From DRPN01 sp964599235 (lineage in GTDB: Bacteria; Bacteroidota; Bacteroidia; Bacteroidales; VadinHA17), in assembly GCA_964599235.1 (NCBI GenBank), contig CAZRDX010000018.1:1-64000 (forward strand): a stretch of 64,000 nt of DNA, read 5' to 3'. The position numbers and the translations under genes are program-made. The notes under the pieces are model-generated. The model searched no databases and was not told the origin of the DNA. It saw only the letters and a program-made list of their open reading frames with translations. Position 1 is the first letter of the stretch. The number at the start of each line of letters is the position of its first letter. This document shows, in pieces, positions 17,801 through 25,228 of this stretch.

Positions 17801-18847
17801 TTTGAAAAATATTTCAGTACGGACAACAATGTTTCCGGCAGCGGGATTGGCTTGTTCCTGATCAAAAAACTGGTAGAGATCCAAGAAGGAACGATTCAGG
17901 TAGAAAGCACATACGGCAAGGGATCCACTTTTACGGTCTTTCTACCTTATCACCCTGATATCGACTCCGGAAGAAAAGAGGAGGGAAACAAGAAACCAAC
18001 AAAGAAAAACAAACTTCTCTCGGCTTTTGAATCACAGGAGATCAAAGAGGATCAAAAGAAAAACAATAGACAAAAAGAAAGATCCGTCTTGATCGTGGAG
18101 GATTATGTGGACCTGAGAATCTATCTGAGGGGTATCCTGGAAGAAGAATTCATCACTTATACGGCACGAGACGGTTTGGAAGGATATGAAAAAGCTTTGG
18201 AGATCATACCCGACATCATCATTTCGGACATCATGATGCCGGAAATGGACGGATACCTTTTCTGTGAAAAGGTAAAAAATGACCTGCGTATCAGTCATAT
18301 TCCGATCATCCTACTAACGGCCAAAACAACGGTGGAAGACCAACAGGAAGGATATCGATCAGGAGCGGATGCCTATCTGACCAAACCTTTTGATGAAGAA
18401 CTTCTTCTGTCCCAGATCGAGGCTTTGTTACGAAACAGGGAGCTACTCAAACAGCGTTTCAGTCACGACTTCGGTGTTACCGTGGAAGACCTGACCCACA
18501 GTCACACAGATGAGAAGTTCCTACATAAAGCCATCAGTATCATTGAAGGCAATATGGGAAACCTTCAACTGGATGTTGAAATGTTCGTAGAACACTTGGG
18601 CATGAACAGGACCATGGTGTACCGCAAGATCAAAGCCCTAACTGGGAAATCCCCTGTTGAGTTCATCCAGCATATCCGGCTTCAAAGAGCTGCCACCCTG
18701 ATCGTAAAAACGAACAGATCGATCTCTGAGATCGGTTATATGTGTGGCTTCCCCAATCATTCCTATTTCAGTGCCGTATTCAAGAAACAATTCGGGATGT
18801 CTCCTTCCGAATATCGCCATCATCACACCGCCAACCCAAAAACCTGA
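14900..18847 (+). CDS. Hybrid two-component system regulator (HTCS) of the polysaccharide locus
   Basis: About 1315 residues containing both halves of a two-component system. A periplasmic sensor of two seven-bladed propellers (repeats such as YVWVGTNYGLNRYDG, IWIGTDGGGLDLFN) leads into a Y_Y_Y domain (about 690-750) and a transmembrane helix near 757-777. Then come a histidine kinase (His807 in THELK; DNGTGIPP and GSGIGLFL boxes), a receiver with Asp1110 in IISDIMMPEMDG, and an AraC-type DNA-binding domain ending in SPSEYRHHH. It should sense an oligosaccharide and switch on susCD downstream. No ATG is found in frame. 14900 is a TTG inside the signal-peptide hydrophobic core, and the frame stays open upstream with a basic n-region (GKTFQNISGFVLRTL). 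The true start is unresolved. Confidence 0.92.
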   Translation: MVLVIAYSFAPPAEEEGNIFYRCETISNLSFSKVTDIFQDHIGYVWVGTNYGLNRYDGYEVIKYFREANDSSSLPSDKINAVYEDQMRHIWVSTSKGLALYDRVKDCFVRYDELTDRQSVYGIYEENGEVWFSTGNNRFLVYNLGNNKFLWKEIRTPEKDRKITALNIRRFDQTRFLLNNNGQELLLYDKNTGNTRLFYKDPNSRIRKIEVLQDRIYCQTSRKGIFVLNKEGDLIHRKNLSQKSRVLFLDLEYNPRENSLWISTDGDGVYVLDTALRVIRHLSSGPTYNEILPENSITRIFFGSGNSIWLGTVRSGLLMISPSKLERFWYQKGNVLGLSNKTVLCFFEDEDHRIWIGTDGGGLDLFNKNTYSFKNYKYERFEKIISITGFDQDHLLISSFAQGLWFFDKRNGKVFPAHVHPLFKDLTIPDLSHLFQDSKGNIWVGLEHSLLVINKKRTRRKEYTDKDHPELEGKKTVFFIGYEDPFNTIWFGYSDGLYSFDMKHERFTFHGSIGEIRSIASYDEHTLILAVIPDGLVYFDKNTGHFRSSSLKRDPKYKHAIFYNVFVDSSKNIWSGTSRGLVKIVPEGDVEKIYEYLMPNISPKFGILYSSDHMLYVGLGNGFVRFNPEKMIDTDTIVPTPAILRVVYQYLKGKETVTKVLARDVFQGYSLRVDFHPASYKFYFNNFCFNKKENIQYQYKLDPYENTWNTTYTPGVEYLNLPPGNYVFRVKALDKNHVPSNENKIFLTVLPPWWKTPWFFALVFFITISIMIGIWHITLARAKLKNQLFHEQEMNQMKLRFFTNITHELKTLLTLIYSPLKKLGSGERTLQDFNMQLPFLFRNVQKLKNLLDQLLEFRKAEMEVLSVQKERRELIRDVKEIIDHFLFEASQENKTLRLETTLSSLECFYDPDKLSKILFNLISNAIKFTRPGGMITVRVDLIKKENLIKIEVKDNGTGIPPENLERIFEKYFSTDNNVSGSGIGLFLIKKLVEIQEGTIQVESTYGKGSTFTVFLPYHPDIDSGRKEEGNKKPTKKNKLLSAFESQEIKEDQKKNNRQKERSVLIVEDYVDLRIYLRGILEEEFITYTARDGLEGYEKALEIIPDIIISDIMMPEMDGYLFCEKVKNDLRISHIPIILLTAKTTVEDQQEGYRSGADAYLTKPFDEELLLSQIEALLRNRELLKQRFSHDFGVTVEDLTHSHTDEKFLHKAISIIEGNMGNLQLDVEMFVEHLGMNRTMVYRKIKALTGKSPVEFIQHIRLQRAATLIVKTNRSISEIGYMCGFPNHSYFSAVFKKQFGMSPSEYRHHHTANPKT

Positions 18848-19163
18848 TCCTGACAGGAGACTTTTCTTCCAACATTTGATCTGTACGACTTTGCGAGCCT
18901 TCACGATCAGTCATTTTACCTATGATGCCTGAATGTTCCGTAATCATGGACAATCAGAACCTCTCGGTTGTATCCCTTCCCATGTAGTCCGTCTCTTTTC
19001 CTCTCCTACCCCCTTCCCCTTCCCCTTCCGTTGAGAGCCAAAAGATCTCTATAATCTTTTTTCCTGCTCTCGCTAATTTCTATTCCTTTTCCGGTAATTC
19101 AATGAACAGTTCCCAACAATCCATGATCAGTTTTCAACAACACCGTCATCCCACCGCATATAT

Positions 19164-19194
19164 CAATATTCAAAAACATAAGAACAATATTCAA
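19164..19194 (+). promoter_or_regulatory. Direct repeat CAATATTCAA x2, candidate HTCS operator
   Basis: Two identical 10-base copies start at 19164 and 19185, exactly 21 bases apart, or about two helical turns. They end 35 bases before the -7-like box at 19229. AraC-type regulators often bind such direct repeats next to -35, so this is a good candidate site for the regulator encoded just upstream. Confidence 0.5.
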
Positions 19195-19228
19195 CATACT
19201 TTTTTGATTCATTTATAATATGGCCATC

Positions 19229-19236
19229 TATCTTAG
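19229..19236 (+). promoter_or_regulatory. susC -7-like box TATCTTAG
   Basis: One mismatch to TAnnTTTG. TTTG at 19203-19206 could serve as -33, but the 22-base gap is longer than usual. A weak promoter would suit activator control. Confidence 0.4.
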
Positions 19237-19280
19237 GGTCAGTGTAACCCTGAACCTTTAACCTTTAAACCTTTTTGAAT

Positions 19281-22200
19281 ATGAAACATTTTCGCAGAGT
19301 CCTTGGAATCTTTACTCTGGGAATTCTCTTTTTACTTCCTGCAAAGGCCCAGCAAAGAGAGATTTCCGGAAGAGTGAATTCTGAAGACGGGTATTTACCC
19401 GGCGTTTCAGTAGTAGTGAAAGGCACTACAATAGGAACCATCACGGATGCCGATGGCAAATATCATCTGAAGGTACCTGCCACGGCCGATACGCTTGTCT
19501 TTTCCTTTGTGGGCATGCAAACCGTGGAAGTTCCCATTGGGAACCGACAGACCATAGATGTTACCATGCAAAAGGAGGTAAAATCGATGGACGAGGTAGT
19601 GGTTGTCGGTTACGGGATACAAAAAAAGGTGAATGTCACAGGAGCCGTATCGGTAGCAAAAAAAGAAGATCTAGAGAACAGGCCGGTAACCAATACGCAG
19701 AGAGCTCTTCAGGGCCTGGTCCCCAACCTGCAACTTACCACAACCACCTACGGGGGTGAACCAGGAGCCGGAATGAACATGAACATCCGGGGACTTCTTT
19801 CACTGCAAGGAAGTTCTTCTCCTTACGTCCTTGTCGATGGCATACCTATGGATATGAACAATGTGGACCCTGATGATATCGAGTCCATTTCGGTTCTGAA
19901 GGATGCCGCCTCCTCTGCCATCTATGGTGCCCGTGCCGCCTATGGTGTTGTCCTGATCACCACCAAGAGCGGAAAGAATGAGCAAGGGAGAGCCAAGATC
20001 AGCTATAACGATAATTTTGCATTCTCGCAGCCCACCATCATTCCGGAGATCGCTGATCCCATGAGCTTCGCGCTTGCCATGAACGATGCTGCCAAGAACG
20101 CACATCAGAACCCCTATTACGATCAGGACGCCTTAAACCGCTTGCAACAAAACATCGAACACCCGGGAAGTGCCGTCACAATGTACCCCAAAGATGACCT
20201 CAAGTGGAACACAGGCGTGATGGGTCTGGGCTGTGCCGCCACTACCGACTGGAACGATGTTCTGTTCAAAGACTGGGGCTTCAGACAAAAACATAATCTT
20301 AGCATCTCAGGAGGAACCGAAAAAGCAAACTACTATTTCTCCACTGGGTACTATGATGAGTCTGGATTGATGAGGTATGGGAACGAATATTATGATCGTC
20401 TCAACTTGGATGCAAAACTGGAGGCACAGGCAACAAAATGGATGAAACTAGCTTACCTGGTAAAATATGCTACCAGTGAAAAGGATTTTCCCTGGGACTA
20501 CCAGTGGGGTCATGGGCGTATCTTCGATGTGATCACCAAACTGAAACCCACCCTACCGTTGTACTATCCGAACCCGGACAACCTCCTGGAGTTTACGGAT
20601 ATTTTTGTGAGTCAGTCTCAGATCCCGCGATGGCAAGCACAGCGCGAGCACCGCAAGTACCACCAGCTGGTGATGTCACCCCGTATTATTATTGAGCCTT
20701 TGGAGAACTGGCAAATCAACATGGAACTGAATTACCGCCAAAACAACGACAAAGTGACCTACCTGGCCAAGCAATACTGGTGGCTGCGTCCCAATAAAGA
20801 AAAAGCATACGTTCCTCCTCGTCCGACCACCCGTTATGCTCCATCCCACAACAACAATTCGTATTTATCACCAAACATCTACAGCTCCTGGTTCCGGAAT
20901 TTCGGGGATCACTTCTTCAAGATCATGATCGGCTATCAACAGGAACAGTACAAATATGACAACATCTCTGCCAACGCATATTATCTCCTCAGTGATGCGG
21001 TACCTTCCATCAGCACTTCAGTAGGAGACAAGAAAGTGGATGATGCTATGGGCCATTGGGCCACACAAAGCTATTTCGGACGGATCAACTACAACTTCAA
21101 GGAAAAATATATTCTTGAGATCAATTTCCGTGCTGATGGTTCTTCCAAGTTCGCTCCGGGAGACCGGTGGGGTTACTTCCCTTCCTTCTCAGGAGGTTAT
21201 GTGATCTCCAAAGAAAGCTTTTTCCCGGTCAAAGATCTCGTCGACTTTCTCAAGTTGCGCATCTCTTACGGGAGTTTGGGGAACCAAAATGTGGCCAATT
21301 ATCTTTACATCCCGACGATGGGAACACGGCTGAGCAATTTTCTCTTCAACGGAGAACAGTTATGGACCGTCACACCTCCCAACCTGACCAGTGTGAACCT
21401 GACATGGGAAAAAGTCAAAACCACGGACGTCGGTATGGATCTGAGGATGTTCAACAACAGATTGTCTACCACCTTCGATTGGTACCAAAGCTATACAACC
21501 GACCTTGTAGGGCCCGGAGAGGCGGTCCCCGCATTGTTAGGGACCTCCGTTCCTAAAAAGAATAACGGAGAAGTACGCATCCGCGGCTGGGAAATAGAGA
21601 TCGCCTGGAACGACAAGATCGGCGATTTCAGCTATGGCATCAGAGGAGTTCTTTCCGACTACAACCGCGTGGTCACCAAATACAATAACCCCACAAAGAT
21701 CCTATCCACCTATTATGTAGGAAAAGAACTAGGAGAGATCTGGGGTTTTGAAACCGCTGGACTTTTCCAGACCGAACAAGAAGTGCTGGATTGGGGCGTG
21801 GACCAGTCGTTCATTCGGGCAAAAAAGTACCTGCCAGGCGACCTGAAATATGTCGATCAGAATGACGACCAGAAGATCGATGTGGGAGACTACACTCTTG
21901 ACAACCACGGAGATATGAAAGTGATCGGCAATTCAACACCCCGTTATCAGTATGGTGTGTCAGGAAACATCGGTTGGAAAGGAATCGACTTTTCATTCTT
22001 CATCCAGGGCATTGGGAAGCGAGACATGGACATCCGGTCAGGTACCATGAGAGGGCCAGCCCAAGGTAAATATCATGCCACGGTTTACAAGGAACACCTT
22101 GACTACTGGCGCGATGACTCCAGCCCGCTAGGAGCCAATCCGAACGCTTACTTCCCGCGTCCTTATTCTCAAAACCCGGGTGACAACAATAAAAACTGGC

Positions 22201-22460
22201 GTTTCCCAACCACTCACTTTATACAGAACGGTGCCTACATGAGACTCAAAAGCCTGCAACTGGGTTATACGTTACCTTCCAAATGGACCCGCAAAGCCGA
22301 GATCGACAAGTTCCGTGTCTACCTCTCGGGTGAAAACCTCTTGACCTTCACGAAACTGCTGTTCTACGATCCCGAAACCATCTATGGCAACTGGTGGGGG
22401 GCAGGAAAAGCCTATCCACTTTCCAAAGTGATCTCAGTAGGTGTAAATCTCAATTTCTAA
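19281..22460 (+). CDS. susC: SusC/RagA family TonB-dependent outer-membrane transporter
   Basis: 1059 residues. It imports oligosaccharides across the outer membrane using TonB energy, with its SusD partner as lid. After a signal peptide (IFTLGILFLLPAKAQ) comes a carboxypeptidase-regulatory-like domain (ISGRVNSEDGYLPGVSVVVKGT). The linker DEVVVVGYGIQKK follows, then the plug (NIRGLLSLQGSSSPYVLVDG, SVLKDAASSAIYGARAAYG) and a 22-strand barrel ending in VGVNLNF with the usual terminal Phe. The ATG at 19281 is preferred over the TTG at 19275. The susD homologue starts 11 bases after the stop. Regulation is presumably by the hybrid regulator upstream. Base composition is lower in GC than the flanking genes. 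Confidence 0.95.
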   Translation: MKHFRRVLGIFTLGILFLLPAKAQQREISGRVNSEDGYLPGVSVVVKGTTIGTITDADGKYHLKVPATADTLVFSFVGMQTVEVPIGNRQTIDVTMQKEVKSMDEVVVVGYGIQKKVNVTGAVSVAKKEDLENRPVTNTQRALQGLVPNLQLTTTTYGGEPGAGMNMNIRGLLSLQGSSSPYVLVDGIPMDMNNVDPDDIESISVLKDAASSAIYGARAAYGVVLITTKSGKNEQGRAKISYNDNFAFSQPTIIPEIADPMSFALAMNDAAKNAHQNPYYDQDALNRLQQNIEHPGSAVTMYPKDDLKWNTGVMGLGCAATTDWNDVLFKDWGFRQKHNLSISGGTEKANYYFSTGYYDESGLMRYGNEYYDRLNLDAKLEAQATKWMKLAYLVKYATSEKDFPWDYQWGHGRIFDVITKLKPTLPLYYPNPDNLLEFTDIFVSQSQIPRWQAQREHRKYHQLVMSPRIIIEPLENWQINMELNYRQNNDKVTYLAKQYWWLRPNKEKAYVPPRPTTRYAPSHNNNSYLSPNIYSSWFRNFGDHFFKIMIGYQQEQYKYDNISANAYYLLSDAVPSISTSVGDKKVDDAMGHWATQSYFGRINYNFKEKYILEINFRADGSSKFAPGDRWGYFPSFSGGYVISKESFFPVKDLVDFLKLRISYGSLGNQNVANYLYIPTMGTRLSNFLFNGEQLWTVTPPNLTSVNLTWEKVKTTDVGMDLRMFNNRLSTTFDWYQSYTTDLVGPGEAVPALLGTSVPKKNNGEVRIRGWEIEIAWNDKIGDFSYGIRGVLSDYNRVVTKYNNPTKILSTYYVGKELGEIWGFETAGLFQTEQEVLDWGVDQSFIRAKKYLPGDLKYVDQNDDQKIDVGDYTLDNHGDMKVIGNSTPRYQYGVSGNIGWKGIDFSFFIQGIGKRDMDIRSGTMRGPAQGKYHATVYKEHLDYWRDDSSPLGANPNAYFPRPYSQNPGDNNKNWRFPTTHFIQNGAYMRLKSLQLGYTLPSKWTRKAEIDKFRVYLSGENLLTFTKLLFYDPETIYGNWWGAGKAYPLSKVISVGVNLNF

Positions 22461-22471
22461 AATCTTGTATC

Positions 22472-24193
22472 ATGAAAAAGATCTTATATATTCTTGTTCT
22501 TTTCACGTCGATCCTTTTTTCCTGCGACAGTGATCTGCTGGATCTCTCTCCGCTGGATCAGATATCTGATCCGGAGTTCTGGAAGACCGACAATGATCTT
22601 CAACTGTATCTGAATGGGATGTACGACAACTTCTCCGGTTGGAGCCGAAGAGGTACCGGCTGGTCATGGATCCCCGACAACGGTACGGATATTGCCATCT
22701 ACACCCACAAATCGGACCGTCTTGATGGTACCGTCAATGTTCCCTCTTCGGGAGGAGGCTGGTCATGGAGCAAAGTACGTAATGCCAACTATTTCCTGGA
22801 AAATGTACACCGTGCTAACGGCGATCTTGTGGATCACTATCGGGGAGAAGGATACTTTTTCAGGGCATGGTTCTATTTCGATCTTTTCACCCAGTTCGGT
22901 GACTTGCCCATCATCGACAAAAGCCTTACTGTCGAGGACGAAGACTATCTCTATTCAGCCCGTGCGCCGCGCAACGAAGTCGCCGATTTCATCCTCAATG
23001 ATCTGGACAGCGCTATTTTTCTGATGAAGACAAAAGATGAACTTCCTCCAATGCGACTTAACAAGGACATCGCCCTGCTTTTCAAATCCCGTGTAGCACT
23101 GTACGAAGGAACATGGGAAAAATACCATGCAGGAACAGTGTTCGGGGCAAAAAATGCCAATCCTGAGAAATATCTGCAACAAGCTGCTGATGCAGCCAAG
23201 GAACTGATGGACGGCGGCCGGTACACTCTGTACACAGGTGACACCAGCAGGGCCTACTATGATCTGTTCAATCAGATTGATTATAGTGGCAATCCTGAGG
23301 TTCTTTTCTGGAAACAATACAACTATGTGGAATTGGGACGGAACTTTGGAAACGATGTATGGTTCTGGCCTAACCGGGCCGGGATCACACGCGAACAGGT
23401 ACGCAGTTACCTTTGTGCCGATGGTTTGCCCATCTCCGTCAGTCCCCTTTACCAGGGTGATACCACCCTCAGTGTGGTAACCAAAGGACGTGATCCTCGC
23501 TGCATCCAGTCTGTCATGGTGCCGGGTGATGTATACATGATCAGCACCTCGGGCGACACCACCTTCTTCGCCAATCCCGACCTCACGGACAACAACTACT
23601 GCCCAACAGGTTACGAGTGGGAAAAATTCCGCCGTCCTTACATAGACCCGCGAGTAGGATCCTTCTCTTTTGATCAGGGGTTCATCATCTTCCGGTATGC
23701 CGAAGCATTGCTGAACTATGCAGAAGCCAAGGCGGAACTGGGTACACTCACCCAGGCTGATCTGGATATCAGCATCAACCTTCTACGTGACAGAGTAGGA
23801 ATGCCTCATCTGATCCTGGGAGCCATCACACCCGACCCTAACTGGCCCAATTATGGCTACAACCTGCCCGACTACCTTTATGAAATACGCCGGGAACGGC
23901 AAGTGGAAATGTTGGGAGAAGGACGTAGGTTCGACGATCTGATGCGTTGGAGAGCCCATAATCTTATCATCGGACAACGCCCCCACGGAACCAAATACAC
24001 CGACGATCTGAAAGCGATCAATGCCAACATGCCCGAAGATACGGAGGGTTACCTCGACCCCTATCAGGATGCATTGAGCGGTGTCAACGGCGGCTATGGT
24101 TTCGACCCCAACAGAGATTATTTGAAACCCATCCCCTCCAATGAGCTGACATTGAACGACAAACTTGTTCAAAACCCCGGTTGGGACAAGTAG
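22472..24193 (+). CDS. susD: SusD/RagB family glycan-binding lipoprotein
   Basis: A 573-residue surface lipoprotein that binds oligosaccharide and closes over the SusC barrel. The ATG at 22472 starts a short signal with a lipobox (ILFSC). The frame is open further upstream, but that part overlaps susC. Family features are LDLSPLDQISDPEFWKTDNDL at the mature N terminus, YRGEGYFFRAWFYFDL in the TPR-like region, EALLNYAEAKAEL, and EIRRERQVEMLGEGRRFDDLMRW near the C terminus. It is followed by a strong intrinsic terminator, so it closes the operon. The ligand is unknown, although nearby enzymes suggest rhamnose/fucose-containing glycans. Confidence 0.95.
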   Translation: MKKILYILVLFTSILFSCDSDLLDLSPLDQISDPEFWKTDNDLQLYLNGMYDNFSGWSRRGTGWSWIPDNGTDIAIYTHKSDRLDGTVNVPSSGGGWSWSKVRNANYFLENVHRANGDLVDHYRGEGYFFRAWFYFDLFTQFGDLPIIDKSLTVEDEDYLYSARAPRNEVADFILNDLDSAIFLMKTKDELPPMRLNKDIALLFKSRVALYEGTWEKYHAGTVFGAKNANPEKYLQQAADAAKELMDGGRYTLYTGDTSRAYYDLFNQIDYSGNPEVLFWKQYNYVELGRNFGNDVWFWPNRAGITREQVRSYLCADGLPISVSPLYQGDTTLSVVTKGRDPRCIQSVMVPGDVYMISTSGDTTFFANPDLTDNNYCPTGYEWEKFRRPYIDPRVGSFSFDQGFIIFRYAEALLNYAEAKAELGTLTQADLDISINLLRDRVGMPHLILGAITPDPNWPNYGYNLPDYLYEIRRERQVEMLGEGRRFDDLMRWRAHNLIIGQRPHGTKYTDDLKAINANMPEDTEGYLDPYQDALSGVNGGYGFDPNRDYLKPIPSNELTLNDKLVQNPGWDK

Positions 24194-24217
24194 GTTGGTT
24201 TTAGGTTAATTTAGGTT

Positions 24218-24256
24218 AAAAGAGTTCCGACAGCAATCTGTCGGAACTCTTTTTTC
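24218..24256 (+). terminator. Intrinsic terminator after susD
   Basis: A perfect 13-base-pair stem (24221-24233 with 24238-24250), a four-base CAAT loop, and a run of T after it. The flanking AAA and TTT lengthen the pairing. Confidence 0.88.
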
Positions 24257-24676
24257 TTCTCTCTATATCGTCAAACATATGAATCTTCCCTCCGACAAAA
24301 GGATTCCCTGGAATTCTCCCTGAAAACAACACTTCGTACCTGCCCTTCTATTCATTACGCATAATTCTCCTTCTTTCTCGAGCCATGGAATACCCTTTGT
24401 TGCCGTTATCACAGTATATCTCTCCCTCTCAGAAGACAAAAGAGACCAACTTCGCCCTGTACCCGCAGAGCGAACATCCCGATCTTCTCCTTGTCTTTCT
24501 CCGAAACAGGAATTATCCCTGAAAATACACTCTCCGCATCTCCCCTTCCCTGACCGGTATTCGTTGCCCGTAAAACCTTTTTCCCTGCAAGGGCTGTCTC
24601 GTGCTCCCGAAAGAAGAAGATCTTTATACCTATGCCTTATTCTCACATAGCTTCGGGTCTTCCATGAAAACACAAC
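24257..24676. other. Intergenic DNA without recognisable features
   Basis: About 420 bases, pyrimidine-rich on the plus strand, with no convincing frame, promoter or repeat. Confidence 0.4.
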
Positions 24677-25166
24677 TTGAAACCTTTCAAACTTTTCCTC
24701 ACGGTTCTTTACGGACTGTCCCTACCCACCGCCTTCGCCCCACCGACTTCCGGGAAACTAAAAACTCTCATGACCAACCTGTTTGGCTGGGGATGGAGAG
24801 TCTGAAGGAGCTGAGATCTGCTGTGTCCACCAGGTATGACCACGGCACAGCCGGCATATACTCACGCGGTGACAGGACCACGAACACCGGTCTTATGCCG
24901 GGAAGTGCTCCCAGGCGTATAAGATCCTTCTGAACCTTTTACGGAACAGAATAGATTTCTGCATATGAAACAAACGCTCGAATCCGGCACTTAATACATA
25001 CCACGATCAGGGAGAACCATACAAGATCTTTGCCCCGCCGGCCACGAACCCGCCTCCGTGCATGGTCACTTATACTTTCGAAGGCATCGACTGGAAAACA
25101 GCCGTCGATCCGGCGGTGAGATTCAACGGGAACATCATAAAAGTGGTGGTAACGAGTGAAAAATAG
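24677..25166 (+). pseudogene. Remnant of a secreted-protein gene
   Basis: A plus-strand frame from a TTG at 24677 gives a good signal peptide (KPFKLFLTVLYGLSLPTAFA) and then stops at 24803. About 200 bases further on, a frame ending in a stop at 25164-25166 reads like a real protein C terminus: YKIFAPPATNPPPCMVTYTF, then GIDWKTAVDPAVRF and IIKVVVTS. Stops and frame changes separate the two parts. The parent family was not recognised. It lies just after the Sus operon and may have been another secreted glycan-active protein. Confidence 0.45.
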
Positions 25167-25228
25167 TTCCACCCGTTTTCCCTCTCCATCCAATCCGCGT
25201 AGTCCGTGCTAATCCGCATAATCAGTGG

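Larger units (their letters stand above)
18848..19280. promoter_or_regulatory. susC upstream regulatory region
   Basis: 433 bases with no gene. It has a pyrimidine-rich stretch (CTTCCCC repeats near 19008-19030), then AT-rich DNA with the paired CAATATTCAA repeat, a TATCTTAG -7-like box and TTTAACC words just before the susC ATG. Confidence 0.6.
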
